Source of the DNA: Actinoplanes teichomyceticus ATCC 31121
Lineage (GTDB): Bacteria > Actinomycetota > Actinomycetes > Mycobacteriales > Micromonosporaceae
Length of the DNA stretch: 64,000 bases
Reading direction: 5' to 3'
Assembly: GCF_003711105.1 (NCBI RefSeq)
Contig: NZ_CP023865.1
Span: 1,710,001-1,774,000, forward strand
The notes under the pieces were generated by a model. It made no database searches, was not told the origin of the DNA, and was given only the letters and a program-made list of their open reading frames with translations. The stretch's first letter is position 1; each line of letters starts with the position of its first letter. The translations under genes were made by a program, and so were the position numbers. Positions 7,764 through 15,624 of this stretch are shown piece after piece.

Positions 7764-8486
7764 TCAGGGCGCCGGGACGGCCGGCTGGGGTGCAGCGGCC
7801 TGGGGAGTTGCGGGGCGGCCTGCGGCCGGCCGGCCGCGATGGCGCTCGCGCTCCAGCCAGAACTCGGCGATCAGCAGCGGGACGGTCCAGCCCAGCCAGG
7901 CCGCGGCCGCCGACGCCACCCAGCTCAGCAGGCCCTCGTCGCCGTGGAAGGTGGTCTCCAGCTGCGGCGACAGGGTGATCACGAAGATCGCGGCCCAGAT
8001 CCGGTTGGTGATGATCGAGGCGGTGAGCGCGAAGCTGCGGATCATCCACCGCCGGTGTTCGGCGAACCGGCGGCGCCGGGCGGCCCGCCAGCCGGCGGCG
8101 GTCACCGCGAGCCACAGCAGTCCGAGCAGCACGTCGCTGGCCCGGGTCGCCGGCCCGTACGGCGTGAACGCCCCGATGGTGAGCGCACACAATCCGGCGG
8201 GCAGCACACCGCCGAACACGTAGACCCGGCCGATCCGCCGGTGCGCGACCGGATGCCGCTGCCGCAGCCACGGCCAGATCTGCAGCACCGCCGTGGCCAG
8301 GGCCACGCCGCCGAACAGCACGTGCGGCACCAGCAGCCAGAAGTGCGCGACGCCCAGCGACGGCGGCTGCGGCACCCGGGAGCGTGCCGGATCGAAGCTC
8401 AGGTACGGCGGGAGCGAGAACACCATGAAGATCACCACGAGCGCCGCGAGCGGGACGATCCACGGGCGTCGCCACCATCGGGTCAT
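7764..8486 (-). CDS. DUF2306 family membrane protein
   Basis: A 240-residue protein with about six to seven hydrophobic helices. It matches the DUF2306 pattern: an N-terminal helix with a short loop, then HFWLLVPHVLFGGVALATAVLQ, HRRIGRVYVFGGVLPAG, and AEHRRWMIRSFALTASIITNR with conserved His/Arg residues in the loops. Function of the family is unknown; the paired His residues recall haem- or quinone-linked membrane proteins, which is speculation. The ATG at 8486 is chosen because GGGAGG lies 7 nt before it; an ATG two codons upstream overlaps the ribosome site. It is divergent from a TetR gene, with two palindromes in the shared promoter, so it is probably the regulated target. Confidence 0.75.
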   Translation of the reverse strand: MTRWWRRPWIVPLAALVVIFMVFSLPPYLSFDPARSRVPQPPSLGVAHFWLLVPHVLFGGVALATAVLQIWPWLRQRHPVAHRRIGRVYVFGGVLPAGLCALTIGAFTPYGPATRASDVLLGLLWLAVTAAGWRAARRRRFAEHRRWMIRSFALTASIITNRIWAAIFVITLSPQLETTFHGDEGLLSWVASAAAAWLGWTVPLLIAEFWLERERHRGRPAAGRPATPQAAAPQPAVPAP

Positions 8487-8501
8487 GTCCATTCCTCCCT
8501 C

Positions 8502-8539
8502 TGCGTATGCCATACGCAAGTCAGCGTAGGGCATACGCA
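8502..8539 (+). promoter_or_regulatory. Two tandem TetR-type operators
   Basis: Site 1 (8502-8518) is a perfect 17-bp palindrome, TGCGTATG-C-CATACGCA. Site 2 (8523-8539) reads AGCGTAGGGCATACGCA and keeps the GCGTA/TACGC arms. Centres are 21 bp apart, two helical turns, so two dimers could bind the same face. They lie between the divergent DUF2306 and TetR starts, overlapping both promoter regions, and would allow autoregulation plus control of the membrane protein. Confidence 0.75.
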
Positions 8540-8568
8540 GTAGTTCGGGAAGCCCCTAGGATGGGGCG

Positions 8569-9273
8569 GTGCCGACCGAGATACCGCGTACGCTCAAGGT
8601 CCTCTGGGGGGTCGCGGAGCGCCCCGCGCGCGGCCCGCAACCCGCGCTGAGCCTGGATCGCATCGTCGCCACCGCGATCGAGATCGCCGATCGCGACGGC
8701 CTCGCCGCGCTCTCCATGGCCCGGCTCGCGGACCGGCTCGGCTGCGCGCCGATGTCCCTCTACCGGCACGTCGCCAACAAGGACGAGCTGCTGGTCTTCA
8801 TGCAGAACACCGCGCCCGGCCCACCCCCGGAGCTGCCGCCCGGCTGGCGTGACGGCCTGGCCGCGTGGGCGCGCGCGTTGCGCGGCGTGCTGTACGCGCA
8901 TCCGTGGATCCTGCAGGCCTCGGCCGGCCGGCCCCCGCTCGAGCCGGGTCAGCTCGCCTGGCTGGACCGCGGGCTGTCCGCGCTCGCCGGCACCTCGCTC
9001 AGCCACCGCGAACGCGTCCAGGTGGTGCTGGCCGCGCTCTACCTGACCCGCGGTGAGGCGCAGATCGGCGCGGTCCTGCTCAGCGGCACGCCGGACGTGG
9101 TCACGGACTACGGCGCCGTGCTCGACCGTTTCGTCACGGCTGACCGGTTCCCGGCCCTGGCCGAGGCCGTCGCCGACGGCGTCTTCCGCGGCGACGATGC
9201 CGACCGGTCCTTCGAGGTCGCGCTCGCCCGTCTCCTCGACGGCATCGAGCTCCTGGTGTCAACAAAACGTTGA
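8569..9273 (+). CDS. TetR-family transcriptional regulator
   Basis: A 234-residue protein with a TetR_N helix-turn-helix at about residues 48-68 (LSMARLADRLGCAPMSLYRHV, split by the turn) preceded by IVATAIEIADRDG. The C-terminal part resembles the TetR_C domain of the tetracycline-repressor group (HPWILQASAGRPPLEPGQL, then LYLTRGEAQIG). GTG start is leaderless: TAGGAT ends 6 nt before it. The two palindromes upstream are its likely operators. Its last five codons overlap another palindrome that belongs to the next gene's promoter. Confidence 0.85.
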   Translation: MPTEIPRTLKVLWGVAERPARGPQPALSLDRIVATAIEIADRDGLAALSMARLADRLGCAPMSLYRHVANKDELLVFMQNTAPGPPPELPPGWRDGLAAWARALRGVLYAHPWILQASAGRPPLEPGQLAWLDRGLSALAGTSLSHRERVQVVLAALYLTRGEAQIGAVLLSGTPDVVTDYGAVLDRFVTADRFPALAEAVADGVFRGDDADRSFEVALARLLDGIELLVSTKR

Positions 9274-9286
9274 CATTTGCTAGCCT
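9257..9286 (+). promoter_or_regulatory. Palindromic operator plus -10 box of the Ala-rich HTH gene
   Basis: TGTCAAC-N5-GTTGACA (9257-9275) is a perfect 7-bp-arm inverted repeat. It is followed by the -10 hexamer TAGCCT (9281-9286), 6 nt before the GTG start at 9293. The palindrome covers the -35 and spacer region and overlaps the stop codon of the TetR gene. This geometry is that of a repressor site; the regulator could be the downstream HTH protein itself or an unlinked factor. Confidence 0.6.
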
Positions 9287-9292
9287 GCTCCG

Positions 9293-10201
9293 GTGCCCAC
9301 CCCCGACGCCAGTGCCGCCGCCGCCCGCGCCGCTCACGATGCCGCCGCCGCCCGCGCCGCTCACGATGCCGCTGACGCCCGCGCCGCTCACGATGCCGCC
9401 GCCGCCCGCGCCGCTCACGATGCCGCTGACGCCCGCGCCGCTCACGATGCCGCCGCCGCCCGCGCCGCTCACGACGCCGCCGCCCGCGCCGCCGTCGCTC
9501 CTGATGTTGCCGAGGCCCGCGGTGCTGCTGGCGCCCGCGCCGCCGTCGCTTCTGATGTTGCCGAGGCCCGCGGTGCTGCTGGCGCCCGCGACGCCCTAGC
9601 TCCTGGCGTCGCCGAGACGCGCGGTGCCGCTGACGCCCGCGCCGACGCGCCCGGCCTCGCCGGGTTGCGCGCCATTCCCGCCCGCCGGGCCCGGCTCGAC
9701 GCTGACGAGCTGGCTCTGATCGATCAGGCCCGCCGTGCCGGCGCCACCTGGCCGGCGATCGCCGAGGCGCTGGGCCTGGCCAGCCGTCAGGCGGCCGAAC
9801 AGCGCCGGCATCGCCTGGCGCAGGCCCTCGCGCGCGACGCCCGGCCGCAGCGGGCGCGGCTGGATCAGGGGTACGGCGAAAGCCTCGCCCGGCTGCGCGA
9901 ATCCGCGCTCGACCTGCACCGCCGGATCGGCGCGGATCGGCGCTGGGATGGCCGTTTCCGCCGGGCCGCCCTGGTCCGGGAAACCCTCGCGGCGGCCCCG
10001 GACGCGCCGCCGGGCGCCCTCTATGACCTGGTCTCCCAGGCGTTGGCCGATCTCACCGCCGCCCCGGAGACCGCCGGCCCGGCTGATCGCACCGGCCCGG
10101 CGGACCCCGCCCGGCCGGGCGGGCCGGCCCGCCTTCCGGTGCCGCTGCGGGCGGCCGTGGAGCGGCTGCGGGAGCGGTGGGCGAACGCAAACCCGGATTG
10201 A
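9293..10201 (+). CDS. Ala-rich protein with N-terminal AAHDAA repeats and a central HTH
   Basis: A 302-residue hypothetical protein. Residues about 8-70 are a tandem repeat of the 7-residue type ARAAHDA (alternating AAA and ADA), encoded by a near-perfect nucleotide repeat at 9313-9480, followed by two EARGAAGAR units. After this low-complexity coiled region, residues about 137-170 (LIDQARRAGATWPAIAEALGL) read as a helix-turn-helix of the type found in small actinobacterial regulators. The C-terminus is helical with Pro/Gly-rich linkers. Leaderless GTG start. The function is unknown; a DNA-binding role is inferred from the HTH and from the palindrome in its promoter. Repeat number may vary between strains. 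Confidence 0.6.
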   Translation: MPTPDASAAAARAAHDAAAARAAHDAADARAAHDAAAARAAHDAADARAAHDAAAARAAHDAAARAAVAPDVAEARGAAGARAAVASDVAEARGAAGARDALAPGVAETRGAADARADAPGLAGLRAIPARRARLDADELALIDQARRAGATWPAIAEALGLASRQAAEQRRHRLAQALARDARPQRARLDQGYGESLARLRESALDLHRRIGADRRWDGRFRRAALVRETLAAAPDAPPGALYDLVSQALADLTAAPETAGPADRTGPADPARPGGPARLPVPLRAAVERLRERWANANPD

Positions 10202-10228
10202 CAGTCAGCCGCTCAACTCTCCAGGATG

Positions 10229-10245
10229 TGAGTCCGGTCGACTCA
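10229..10245 (+). promoter_or_regulatory. Inverted repeat before the MFS gene
   Basis: TGAGTC-N5-GACTCA is a perfect 6-bp-arm palindrome centred 23 nt before the ATG, between the HTH gene and the pump. It is a candidate operator in the 58-bp gap; the cognate regulator is unknown. Confidence 0.45.
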
Positions 10246-10259
10246 ATTCCGGAGGGCCT

Positions 10260-11660
10260 ATGCGCCGCAACGCCGTGCTGTTCGTGTTGATCTCACTCTG
10301 CTCCGGGTTCGGCAGCACCGCGATGAGCGTCGCCGCGAACCTGTGGATCCTCGACCTCACCGGCTCGGCGAGCCTGGCCGTGCTGGCTGCCCTCGGTGTC
10401 TACGCGCCGGCCCTGGCCGCGCCCTGGCTCGGCGCGCTGGTCGACCGCTTGCCCCGCCGACCGCTGCTCATCACGATCGACCTGCTGGTCAGCGCCGCGA
10501 TCCTGGTGCTGCTCGCGGCGCCGTCCGCCGGCGCGATCTACGTGGTGCTGCTGTTCCGTGGCCTCAGCTACGTTCTGCTGGACGCCGGGGAGAGCGCGCT
10601 GCTGCCGGCCGCGCTGCCGCCGCGCCTGCTCGGTGACGTCAACGGCTGGCGCGCCAGCGCCCAGGAGGGCATGAAACTGCTGGCCCCGCTGGCCGGTGCG
10701 GCCCTCTACACCTGGCGCGGCGCGCCGGCAGTGGTCCTCGTCTGCGCCGCGCTCCCGATCGCCACCGCTGTCCTGTACGCCGTGGTCAAGCTCCGCCCAG
10801 CCATCCCGGCTCCGGACGCGGACATCCGTGCGCCCACCCCGGTTCCGGGCGCGGAGGTCCGTGCGCCCGCTCCGGCCCCACCACCGGGCGCGGACGTCCG
10901 TGCCCCTGCCCCGGCTCCACCACCGGGCGCGGACGTCCGTGCGCCTGCCCCGGCTCCCGCGACGCGCGCGGGCACCGGGGAACCGGCCGCCGACCGCCCC
11001 GCGCCCGGCCCACCGGACGGGCCGGACGGGCCGGACGGGCCGGACGCCGCCGGCCGCGCGGTGACCCTCGGGTGGGGCAGCGTCCGGGCCGGGCTGGCCG
11101 CGCTGTGGCGCGAGCCGCTGCGGACGCCGGTGCTGGTGGCCGCGGCGGCGATCGCGGCCTCCGGCCTGACCAACGCCGCCGTGCTGCTGCACCTGGTCGA
11201 CGGCCTGCACCGCCCGGCCGGCTACCTGGGCATCCTCTCCAGCGCGCAGGGCGCCGGCTCGATCCTCGGCGGCCTGCTGTTCGGCCGCCTGCTGGCCCGC
11301 CTCGGGGCCGCCCGGGTGGCCGCGCTCGGTGGCGCGCTCTTCGCCGCGGCCTGTCTGTGCTGGTCGCTGCCCTGGTGGCCGGGGATGGTCGCCGGGAGCG
11401 TGCTGGCCGGTCTCGGCCTGCCCTGGACGCTCATCGCCGGTGTCACCGCCATCCAGACCGGCACCCCGGACCACCTGCTGGGCCGGGTCTCCGCCACCGG
11501 GAACATGGTCATGTTCGGCCCGATCAATCTGGCCATCCCGCTGGGTTCGGCCCTGGCCCAGGTCGGCGCCCGCCCACCGCTGCTCCTGGCCGCCGTCCTG
11601 TCCCTGGTCGCGGCTCTGGTCGCCGGCAGCCGGCCGCGGCGCGGGGAGCCGACCGGCTGA
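10260..11660 (+). CDS. MFS transporter (12-helix, macrolide-efflux-like) with a repetitive central loop
   Basis: A 466-residue transporter. The N-terminal half begins with the SLCSGFGSTAMSVAANLWILDLTGSASL pattern (split here: SLCSGFGSTAM, then DLTGSASL) typical of MFS_3 and macrolide-efflux pumps, and LGALVDRLPRRPLL is the motif A region. Between helices 6 and 7 lies an unusual loop of about 90 residues made of PGADVRAPAPAPP repeats and a GPDGPDGPD stretch. GGAGGG lies just before the ATG. The gene is convergent with the tryptophan-dimer operon (42 bp between stops), so it is a candidate exporter or self-resistance gene for that product, though its promoter and strand are separate. Confidence 0.8.
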   Translation: MRRNAVLFVLISLCSGFGSTAMSVAANLWILDLTGSASLAVLAALGVYAPALAAPWLGALVDRLPRRPLLITIDLLVSAAILVLLAAPSAGAIYVVLLFRGLSYVLLDAGESALLPAALPPRLLGDVNGWRASAQEGMKLLAPLAGAALYTWRGAPAVVLVCAALPIATAVLYAVVKLRPAIPAPDADIRAPTPVPGAEVRAPAPAPPPGADVRAPAPAPPPGADVRAPAPAPATRAGTGEPAADRPAPGPPDGPDGPDGPDAAGRAVTLGWGSVRAGLAALWREPLRTPVLVAAAAIAASGLTNAAVLLHLVDGLHRPAGYLGILSSAQGAGSILGGLLFGRLLARLGAARVAALGGALFAAACLCWSLPWWPGMVAGSVLAGLGLPWTLIAGVTAIQTGTPDHLLGRVSATGNMVMFGPINLAIPLGSALAQVGARPPLLLAAVLSLVAALVAGSRPRRGEPTG

Positions 11661-11702
11661 GTGCCGGCTCCCCGCCGCCGGGCCTGGTGGGCGGGCGCCG
11701 AG

Positions 11703-13322
11703 CTATCCGGCGGCGCGCCCGGCGACGGCGGGGGCGTCCGGGACCGGCCGCGGATCACCGACCAGATGCCGCCGCATGTAGTCGCGCAGCCCGGCCGGGC
11801 GGTTCACCGGGCAGACCAGACCGATGTGCCCGTCCGGGCGTACCAGCAGGAAATTGGCCGGGTCGCCGAGCGACCGGGCCGCCTCGCGGCCGGCGGCGGC
11901 GATCGGCACGAACGTCATCGGCGCCGGGCAGGCGGCCTGCACCAGGCGCAGCGCGTTCTCGGCCGCGGTGTCCGCGTAACGCATGTGGTGCAGCAGGGTC
12001 CACCGGTTGTAGCCGAGCAGATCGTGCAACCGGCTCGGATGCCCGTCCGCGGTGACCACCGGGACGTCCGGCAGGCGGTCGCCGGCCCGGGGCCCGCCGG
12101 TCGGCCAGCGGCTGCGGTGCCAGGAGAGCGGGCTGTGGCGATGGTGGCGGCCGAAGTCGCTCATCATCCACTCGGTGCGCCGCTGCATCGACGACGACCT
12201 CAGCATGGCGCCCACCAGCAGGCCGCGCAGCCCGTTCGCCCCCGGTGGCAGGACCATCTCCATCGGGCTGGTCCGCATGTCCCGGATCACGCCCTCGGCC
12301 AGCACGCGCTGCTCCGCGTCGTACGTGTCCAGCAACGGGTCGGCGGCCTGCCCGCGATGCACCGCGGCGAGCTTCCAGCCGAGGTTGTACGCGCCCAGCA
12401 TGCCGACGTTCATCCCGTGCCCGCCCAGCGGAGCCCAGGTGTGCGCGGCGTCGCCGGCCAGCAGCACCCGGCCGGAGCGCAGCCGGGTGGCGATGCGGTC
12501 GGCGAACCGGGCCCGGCTCAGCCAGACCGGTTCGGTGAGCACCAGGTCCAGCTCCGGCATCCGGGCCGCCTCGGCCACCAGGTCCCGCAGCTCGCGCAGC
12601 GTGGGCGCGTCGTCCTGCCGCGGCTCCGGATTGTCGCGTACGCAGAAGATCCGGTACCCGCAGCCGGGCGTGGGGAAGGCGATGACAGACCGGTAGGGAG
12701 CGAGGAAGAAGTACCCGTTCCCCGGCTTGTCGGTCAGCGACCAGGACGGGACGACGTTGCCCTGCACCACCTGCATGTTGCGGCGTTCCGCGCCGGGGAA
12801 GGCGATGCCGAGCCGGCGCCGCACCGTGCTGCGCACGCCGTCGCAGCCGACCACCCAGGCCGCCTCGATGTGTTCCACCCGCTGGTGCGGATGCTCGACG
12901 GTGACGTGCACCCCGGCGTCGTCCTGCGCCAGGTCGGTGACGCGGGTCCGCCAGTCGACCGTCACCCCCAGCCGGGCGAGCTCCTCGGTGAGCAGCCGCT
13001 CGATCTGGTGCTGCTCGATGGTCATGGCGGTGGGGTAGCGGGAGGAGAGCCGTCCGGTGATGAACGTGCCGACCCGGCGTCCGGACGAGAACACGGTGCC
13101 GCTCTCCATCTCGTACGCGTGCCGCCGGATGGTCTCGCCCACCCCGAGCGCCCCCAGCGCCTCGCCGGCCCGCGGGAAGATCACGTCAGCGCGTGGCTCC
13201 CGGTTCGTGCCGGGGGCGCGGTCGACCACCCGCACCCGCATGTCCAGCCGGCGTAGGGCGATGGCCATGGTCAGCCCGACCGGGCCGGCGCCGACCACGA
13301 GCACCTCGACGTCCTGTTTCAT
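11703..13322 (-). CDS. FAD-dependent (class A) monooxygenase of the tryptophan-dimer operon
   Basis: A 539-residue flavoprotein hydroxylase, last gene of the operon. FAD-binding GAGPVG is at residues 11-16, the DG motif (GCDGVRST) at 159-166, and the GD motif (AGDAAHTWAPLGGHGMN) at 289-305. The C-terminal thioredoxin-like domain of the PHBH/phenol-hydroxylase group is present. GGAGG lies 6 nt before the ATG. RebC and StaC, which steer P450 products to arcyriaflavin or K252c, are also class A flavoproteins. This sequence, however, lacks stretches I recall from RebC (such as the PRSMELFRRWG region; here PRAGEALGALG), and its 101-120 region (TIEQHQIERLLTEELARLG) is of the general aromatic-hydroxylase type. 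It probably oxidises the bisindole core or an intermediate; the exact reaction is unknown. Confidence 0.8.
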   Translation of the reverse strand: MKQDVEVLVVGAGPVGLTMAIALRRLDMRVRVVDRAPGTNREPRADVIFPRAGEALGALGVGETIRRHAYEMESGTVFSSGRRVGTFITGRLSSRYPTAMTIEQHQIERLLTEELARLGVTVDWRTRVTDLAQDDAGVHVTVEHPHQRVEHIEAAWVVGCDGVRSTVRRRLGIAFPGAERRNMQVVQGNVVPSWSLTDKPGNGYFFLAPYRSVIAFPTPGCGYRIFCVRDNPEPRQDDAPTLRELRDLVAEAARMPELDLVLTEPVWLSRARFADRIATRLRSGRVLLAGDAAHTWAPLGGHGMNVGMLGAYNLGWKLAAVHRGQAADPLLDTYDAEQRVLAEGVIRDMRTSPMEMVLPPGANGLRGLLVGAMLRSSSMQRRTEWMMSDFGRHHRHSPLSWHRSRWPTGGPRAGDRLPDVPVVTADGHPSRLHDLLGYNRWTLLHHMRYADTAAENALRLVQAACPAPMTFVPIAAAGREAARSLGDPANFLLVRPDGHIGLVCPVNRPAGLRDYMRRHLVGDPRPVPDAPAVAGRAAG

Positions 13323-13345
13323 TGTCGTCCTCCGTGTCGTCGTGG

Positions 13346-14368
13346 TCAGGCCGGGTAGGCCTCGATGACGCTGAGCGGGGCGGCCGCCTCGACCATCCGG
13401 CCGAACCGCAGCCCCGCCTCCGTCAGCAGTTCGGTGTGCTCGGACAGGGTTCGCTCGCGGCCGCCGTACACGATCATCATGGCGACGTCGAGGACCTTGC
13501 TGGGGTGGAAGTCGTCGCCGGGCGGGACGACGGCCTCGATCAGCAGCAGCCGGCTCTCCGGCGTCATCGCGGTCCGGCAGTTGCGCAGCAGGGTGACCGC
13601 GTCCGCGTCCGACCAGTTGTGCAGCACCCCCTTGAGCAGGTAGAGATCGGCGCCGGCGGGAACGGTCTGCAGGAAGTCGCCGCCGACCACGGCGCACCGC
13701 TCGGCGAGCCCGGCGGCCGCCACCCGCTCGCGTGCCACGTCGGCGACCTCGGGCAGGTCGAAGACGACGCCCTCGGCGTCCGGGTAACGCTGCAGCAACA
13801 CCGTCAGCAGACTGCCGTCACCGCCGCCGACATCGACGATCCGGCGTACCCCGCCGAAGTCGTAACCGGTGGCCAGCACGGTGCCCATGACCCGGCTGTG
13901 CTCGGCCATCGCGGAATGGAAGATGGTGCCGTGCTCGGGGTGGCGGGCGAGGTGCTCGAAGATCGGCTGGCCGTACACCGCGGAGAAGGCCGGATCCTGC
14001 GCGCGCACGCTGCTGCCGGCGTCGTCGTAGACCGGGTTGAGCATCCCCTGGAACCGTACCCACCAGTGCAGGGACTGCGGGTGCTCGGCGTCGAGCCGCT
14101 TGCCCATCTCGGTCAGCGCGAAGCGGCCGGGCGGGGTCTCGGTGCAGACCCCGACGCCGGCCAGCGCCCGCAGCAGCCGGTGCAGTCCCTGCGGGTGGGT
14201 CGCGGTTTTCTCGGCGAGCTCCTCGGCGCTACGCGGGCCGTCGGCGAGCAGGCCGGCCACGTCGAACTCGACCGCGAGTTGCAGGAGCCGGGCGGCCCCG
14301 AGCCCTTCGGCCATGCGCAGCAGGCGCAGCGCCTCGTCATGATCGGGCGAGAGTTGTCGGGTCGTCAT
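13346..14368 (-). CDS. SAM-dependent O-methyltransferase (COMT/acetylserotonin-MT type)
   Basis: A 340-residue protein with an N-terminal dimerisation wHTH domain (residues about 10-100) and a C-terminal Rossmann methyltransferase domain. The SAM motif VDVGGGDGSLL is at 178-188, and the catalytic-base region LLKGVLHNWSDADA places the conserved His at 250. Homologs methylate phenolic or carboxylic oxygens of polyketides and aromatic metabolites. In this operon it would methylate the bisindole product at a hydroxyl, carboxyl or imide position, which sequence alone does not decide. GGAG precedes the ATG; 41 bp separate it from the P450 stop and 23 bp from the monooxygenase start, so it is co-transcribed. 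Confidence 0.85.
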   Translation of the reverse strand: MTTRQLSPDHDEALRLLRMAEGLGAARLLQLAVEFDVAGLLADGPRSAEELAEKTATHPQGLHRLLRALAGVGVCTETPPGRFALTEMGKRLDAEHPQSLHWWVRFQGMLNPVYDDAGSSVRAQDPAFSAVYGQPIFEHLARHPEHGTIFHSAMAEHSRVMGTVLATGYDFGGVRRIVDVGGGDGSLLTVLLQRYPDAEGVVFDLPEVADVARERVAAAGLAERCAVVGGDFLQTVPAGADLYLLKGVLHNWSDADAVTLLRNCRTAMTPESRLLLIEAVVPPGDDFHPSKVLDVAMMIVYGGRERTLSEHTELLTEAGLRFGRMVEAAAPLSVIEAYPA

Positions 14369-14409
14369 GGGGTCTCCAAGAGTGGTAGGTGTCGGGGCGG
14401 GCGCCGCGG

Positions 14410-15624
14410 TCAGCGGGACCCCGGGTGTACGAGCAGCCGGGACGGGCCGTGGAAGACCAGGTCGTCGGCGTACGGAACGGGGTGTTCGGCCAGGCTCAGC
14501 CGCGGTAGCCGGCGCAGCAGCCCGGCCAGGCCGATCTCCGCTTCGAGGCGGGCCAGATGAGCGCCGACGCAGTAGTGGATGCCGATACCGAAACCGGTGT
14601 GACGGGTGGTGTCGCGGTGGATGTCGAGCCGGTCCGGGTCGGGGAAGCGGGCCGGATCGCGGTTCGCCGAGCCCAGCACCAGCACGACGGTGCTGCCCGC
14701 GTCGATGTGCCGGCCCCCGAGCGCCACGTCCTGCCGCGCCCGGCGCCGGACCATCTGCACCGGGCTGTCGTAGCGGATCAGCTCCTCGACGGCCGGTGGC
14801 ATCGCCTCCGGGACCGCGCTCAGCTCGGCGTGCACGTCCGGGTGGCGCAGCAGCGCCAGCACCGACTTGGCCAGCAGGTTGGTGGTGGTCTCGTGTCCGG
14901 CGGTGAGCAGGTGGATGCAGGTCGACGCCAACTCCACGCCGGTGAGCCCGGCGGCGAGCAGGTGAGCGACCAGGTCGTCGGCGTCCGTGCGGCCCCGGCG
15001 CTCGGCCTGCGCCGCGAAGAAGTCCGACAGCTCCCGGGCGGCCCGGTCGGCGGCCGGGAAGCCGTCACCGCGGTGTGACGTGTTGGCCTGCTGCAGGGCC
15101 ACGGCGTGCCGCCGCAGCCACCGGTGCTGTGCGGCGGGCACGCCCAGCAGATCGGCGATGACCAGGATCGGCAGCGGCGCCGCGAAGTCCGCGACCAGAT
15201 CGACGACCGGGCGGCCGGCCAGGCCGGTGAGCAGGCCGTCGACCAGGGCCTCGATCCGTGGCCGCAGCGGGGTGACCCGGGCCTGGGCGAAGTGCCCGGC
15301 CACCTTCGAGCGCAGCGCGGTGTGCCGCGGCGGGTCCAGGAACACCAGCCAGTTCGTGACCACGTCGTGCAGCGCCGCGTAGCGCGCCGGGATCGGGACC
15401 GCGGAACCCCCGCCCGGCCCCCGGCGCCCGTACCGCCGGTCGCTCAGCACCGCGGACACGTCGTCGTAGCCGAAGACGTACCACGTGTCGGCGCCGTCGT
15501 GACGCTGCTGCCGGTGCACCGGGTCGGTGGCCAGGTAGCGCCGGTAGACCGGGTACGGATCGGCGATCTGTGCCGCGCCCAGGGCGAACGGCGGCATCCG
15601 GCCGGTGTCGACGACCGTGGTCAT
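14410..15624 (-). CDS. rebP: Cytochrome P450, chromopyrrolic-acid aryl-coupling type (StaP/RebP-like)
   Basis: A 404-residue P450. Haem-ligand Cys352 lies in FGIGIHYCVGAHLAR, the I-helix motif AGHETTT is at 242-248, and the ExxR motif (ELIR) is at 281-284. Several stretches match what I know of StaP closely: DPYPVYRRY at 22-30, NWLVFLDPP at 91-99, RYDSPVQ in the ExxR region, and the C-terminal YADDLVFHGPSRLLV. StaP and RebP perform oxidative aryl-aryl coupling of chromopyrrolic acid with decarboxylation to form the indolocarbazole ring system. Its ATG overlaps the stop of the chromopyrrolic acid synthase gene (ATGA), giving tight coupling with the enzyme that makes its substrate. Confidence 0.92.
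   Translation of the reverse strand: MTTVVDTGRMPPFALGAAQIADPYPVYRRYLATDPVHRQQRHDGADTWYVFGYDDVSAVLSDRRYGRRGPGGGSAVPIPARYAALHDVVTNWLVFLDPPRHTALRSKVAGHFAQARVTPLRPRIEALVDGLLTGLAGRPVVDLVADFAAPLPILVIADLLGVPAAQHRWLRRHAVALQQANTSHRGDGFPAADRAARELSDFFAAQAERRGRTDADDLVAHLLAAGLTGVELASTCIHLLTAGHETTTNLLAKSVLALLRHPDVHAELSAVPEAMPPAVEELIRYDSPVQMVRRRARQDVALGGRHIDAGSTVVLVLGSANRDPARFPDPDRLDIHRDTTRHTGFGIGIHYCVGAHLARLEAEIGLAGLLRRLPRLSLAEHPVPYADDLVFHGPSRLLVHPGSR

Noticed and set aside
11703..13322. Naming the operon flavoprotein RebC or StaC
   Set aside because: The overall fold agrees, but several segments differ from RebC as I recall it; calling it an ortholog would overstate the evidence.
13323..13697. Longer N-terminus for the FAD monooxygenase
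   Set aside because: The frame is open upstream, but it would overlap the methyltransferase gene; the FAD domain begins properly at ATG 13322, which has a GGAGG site.
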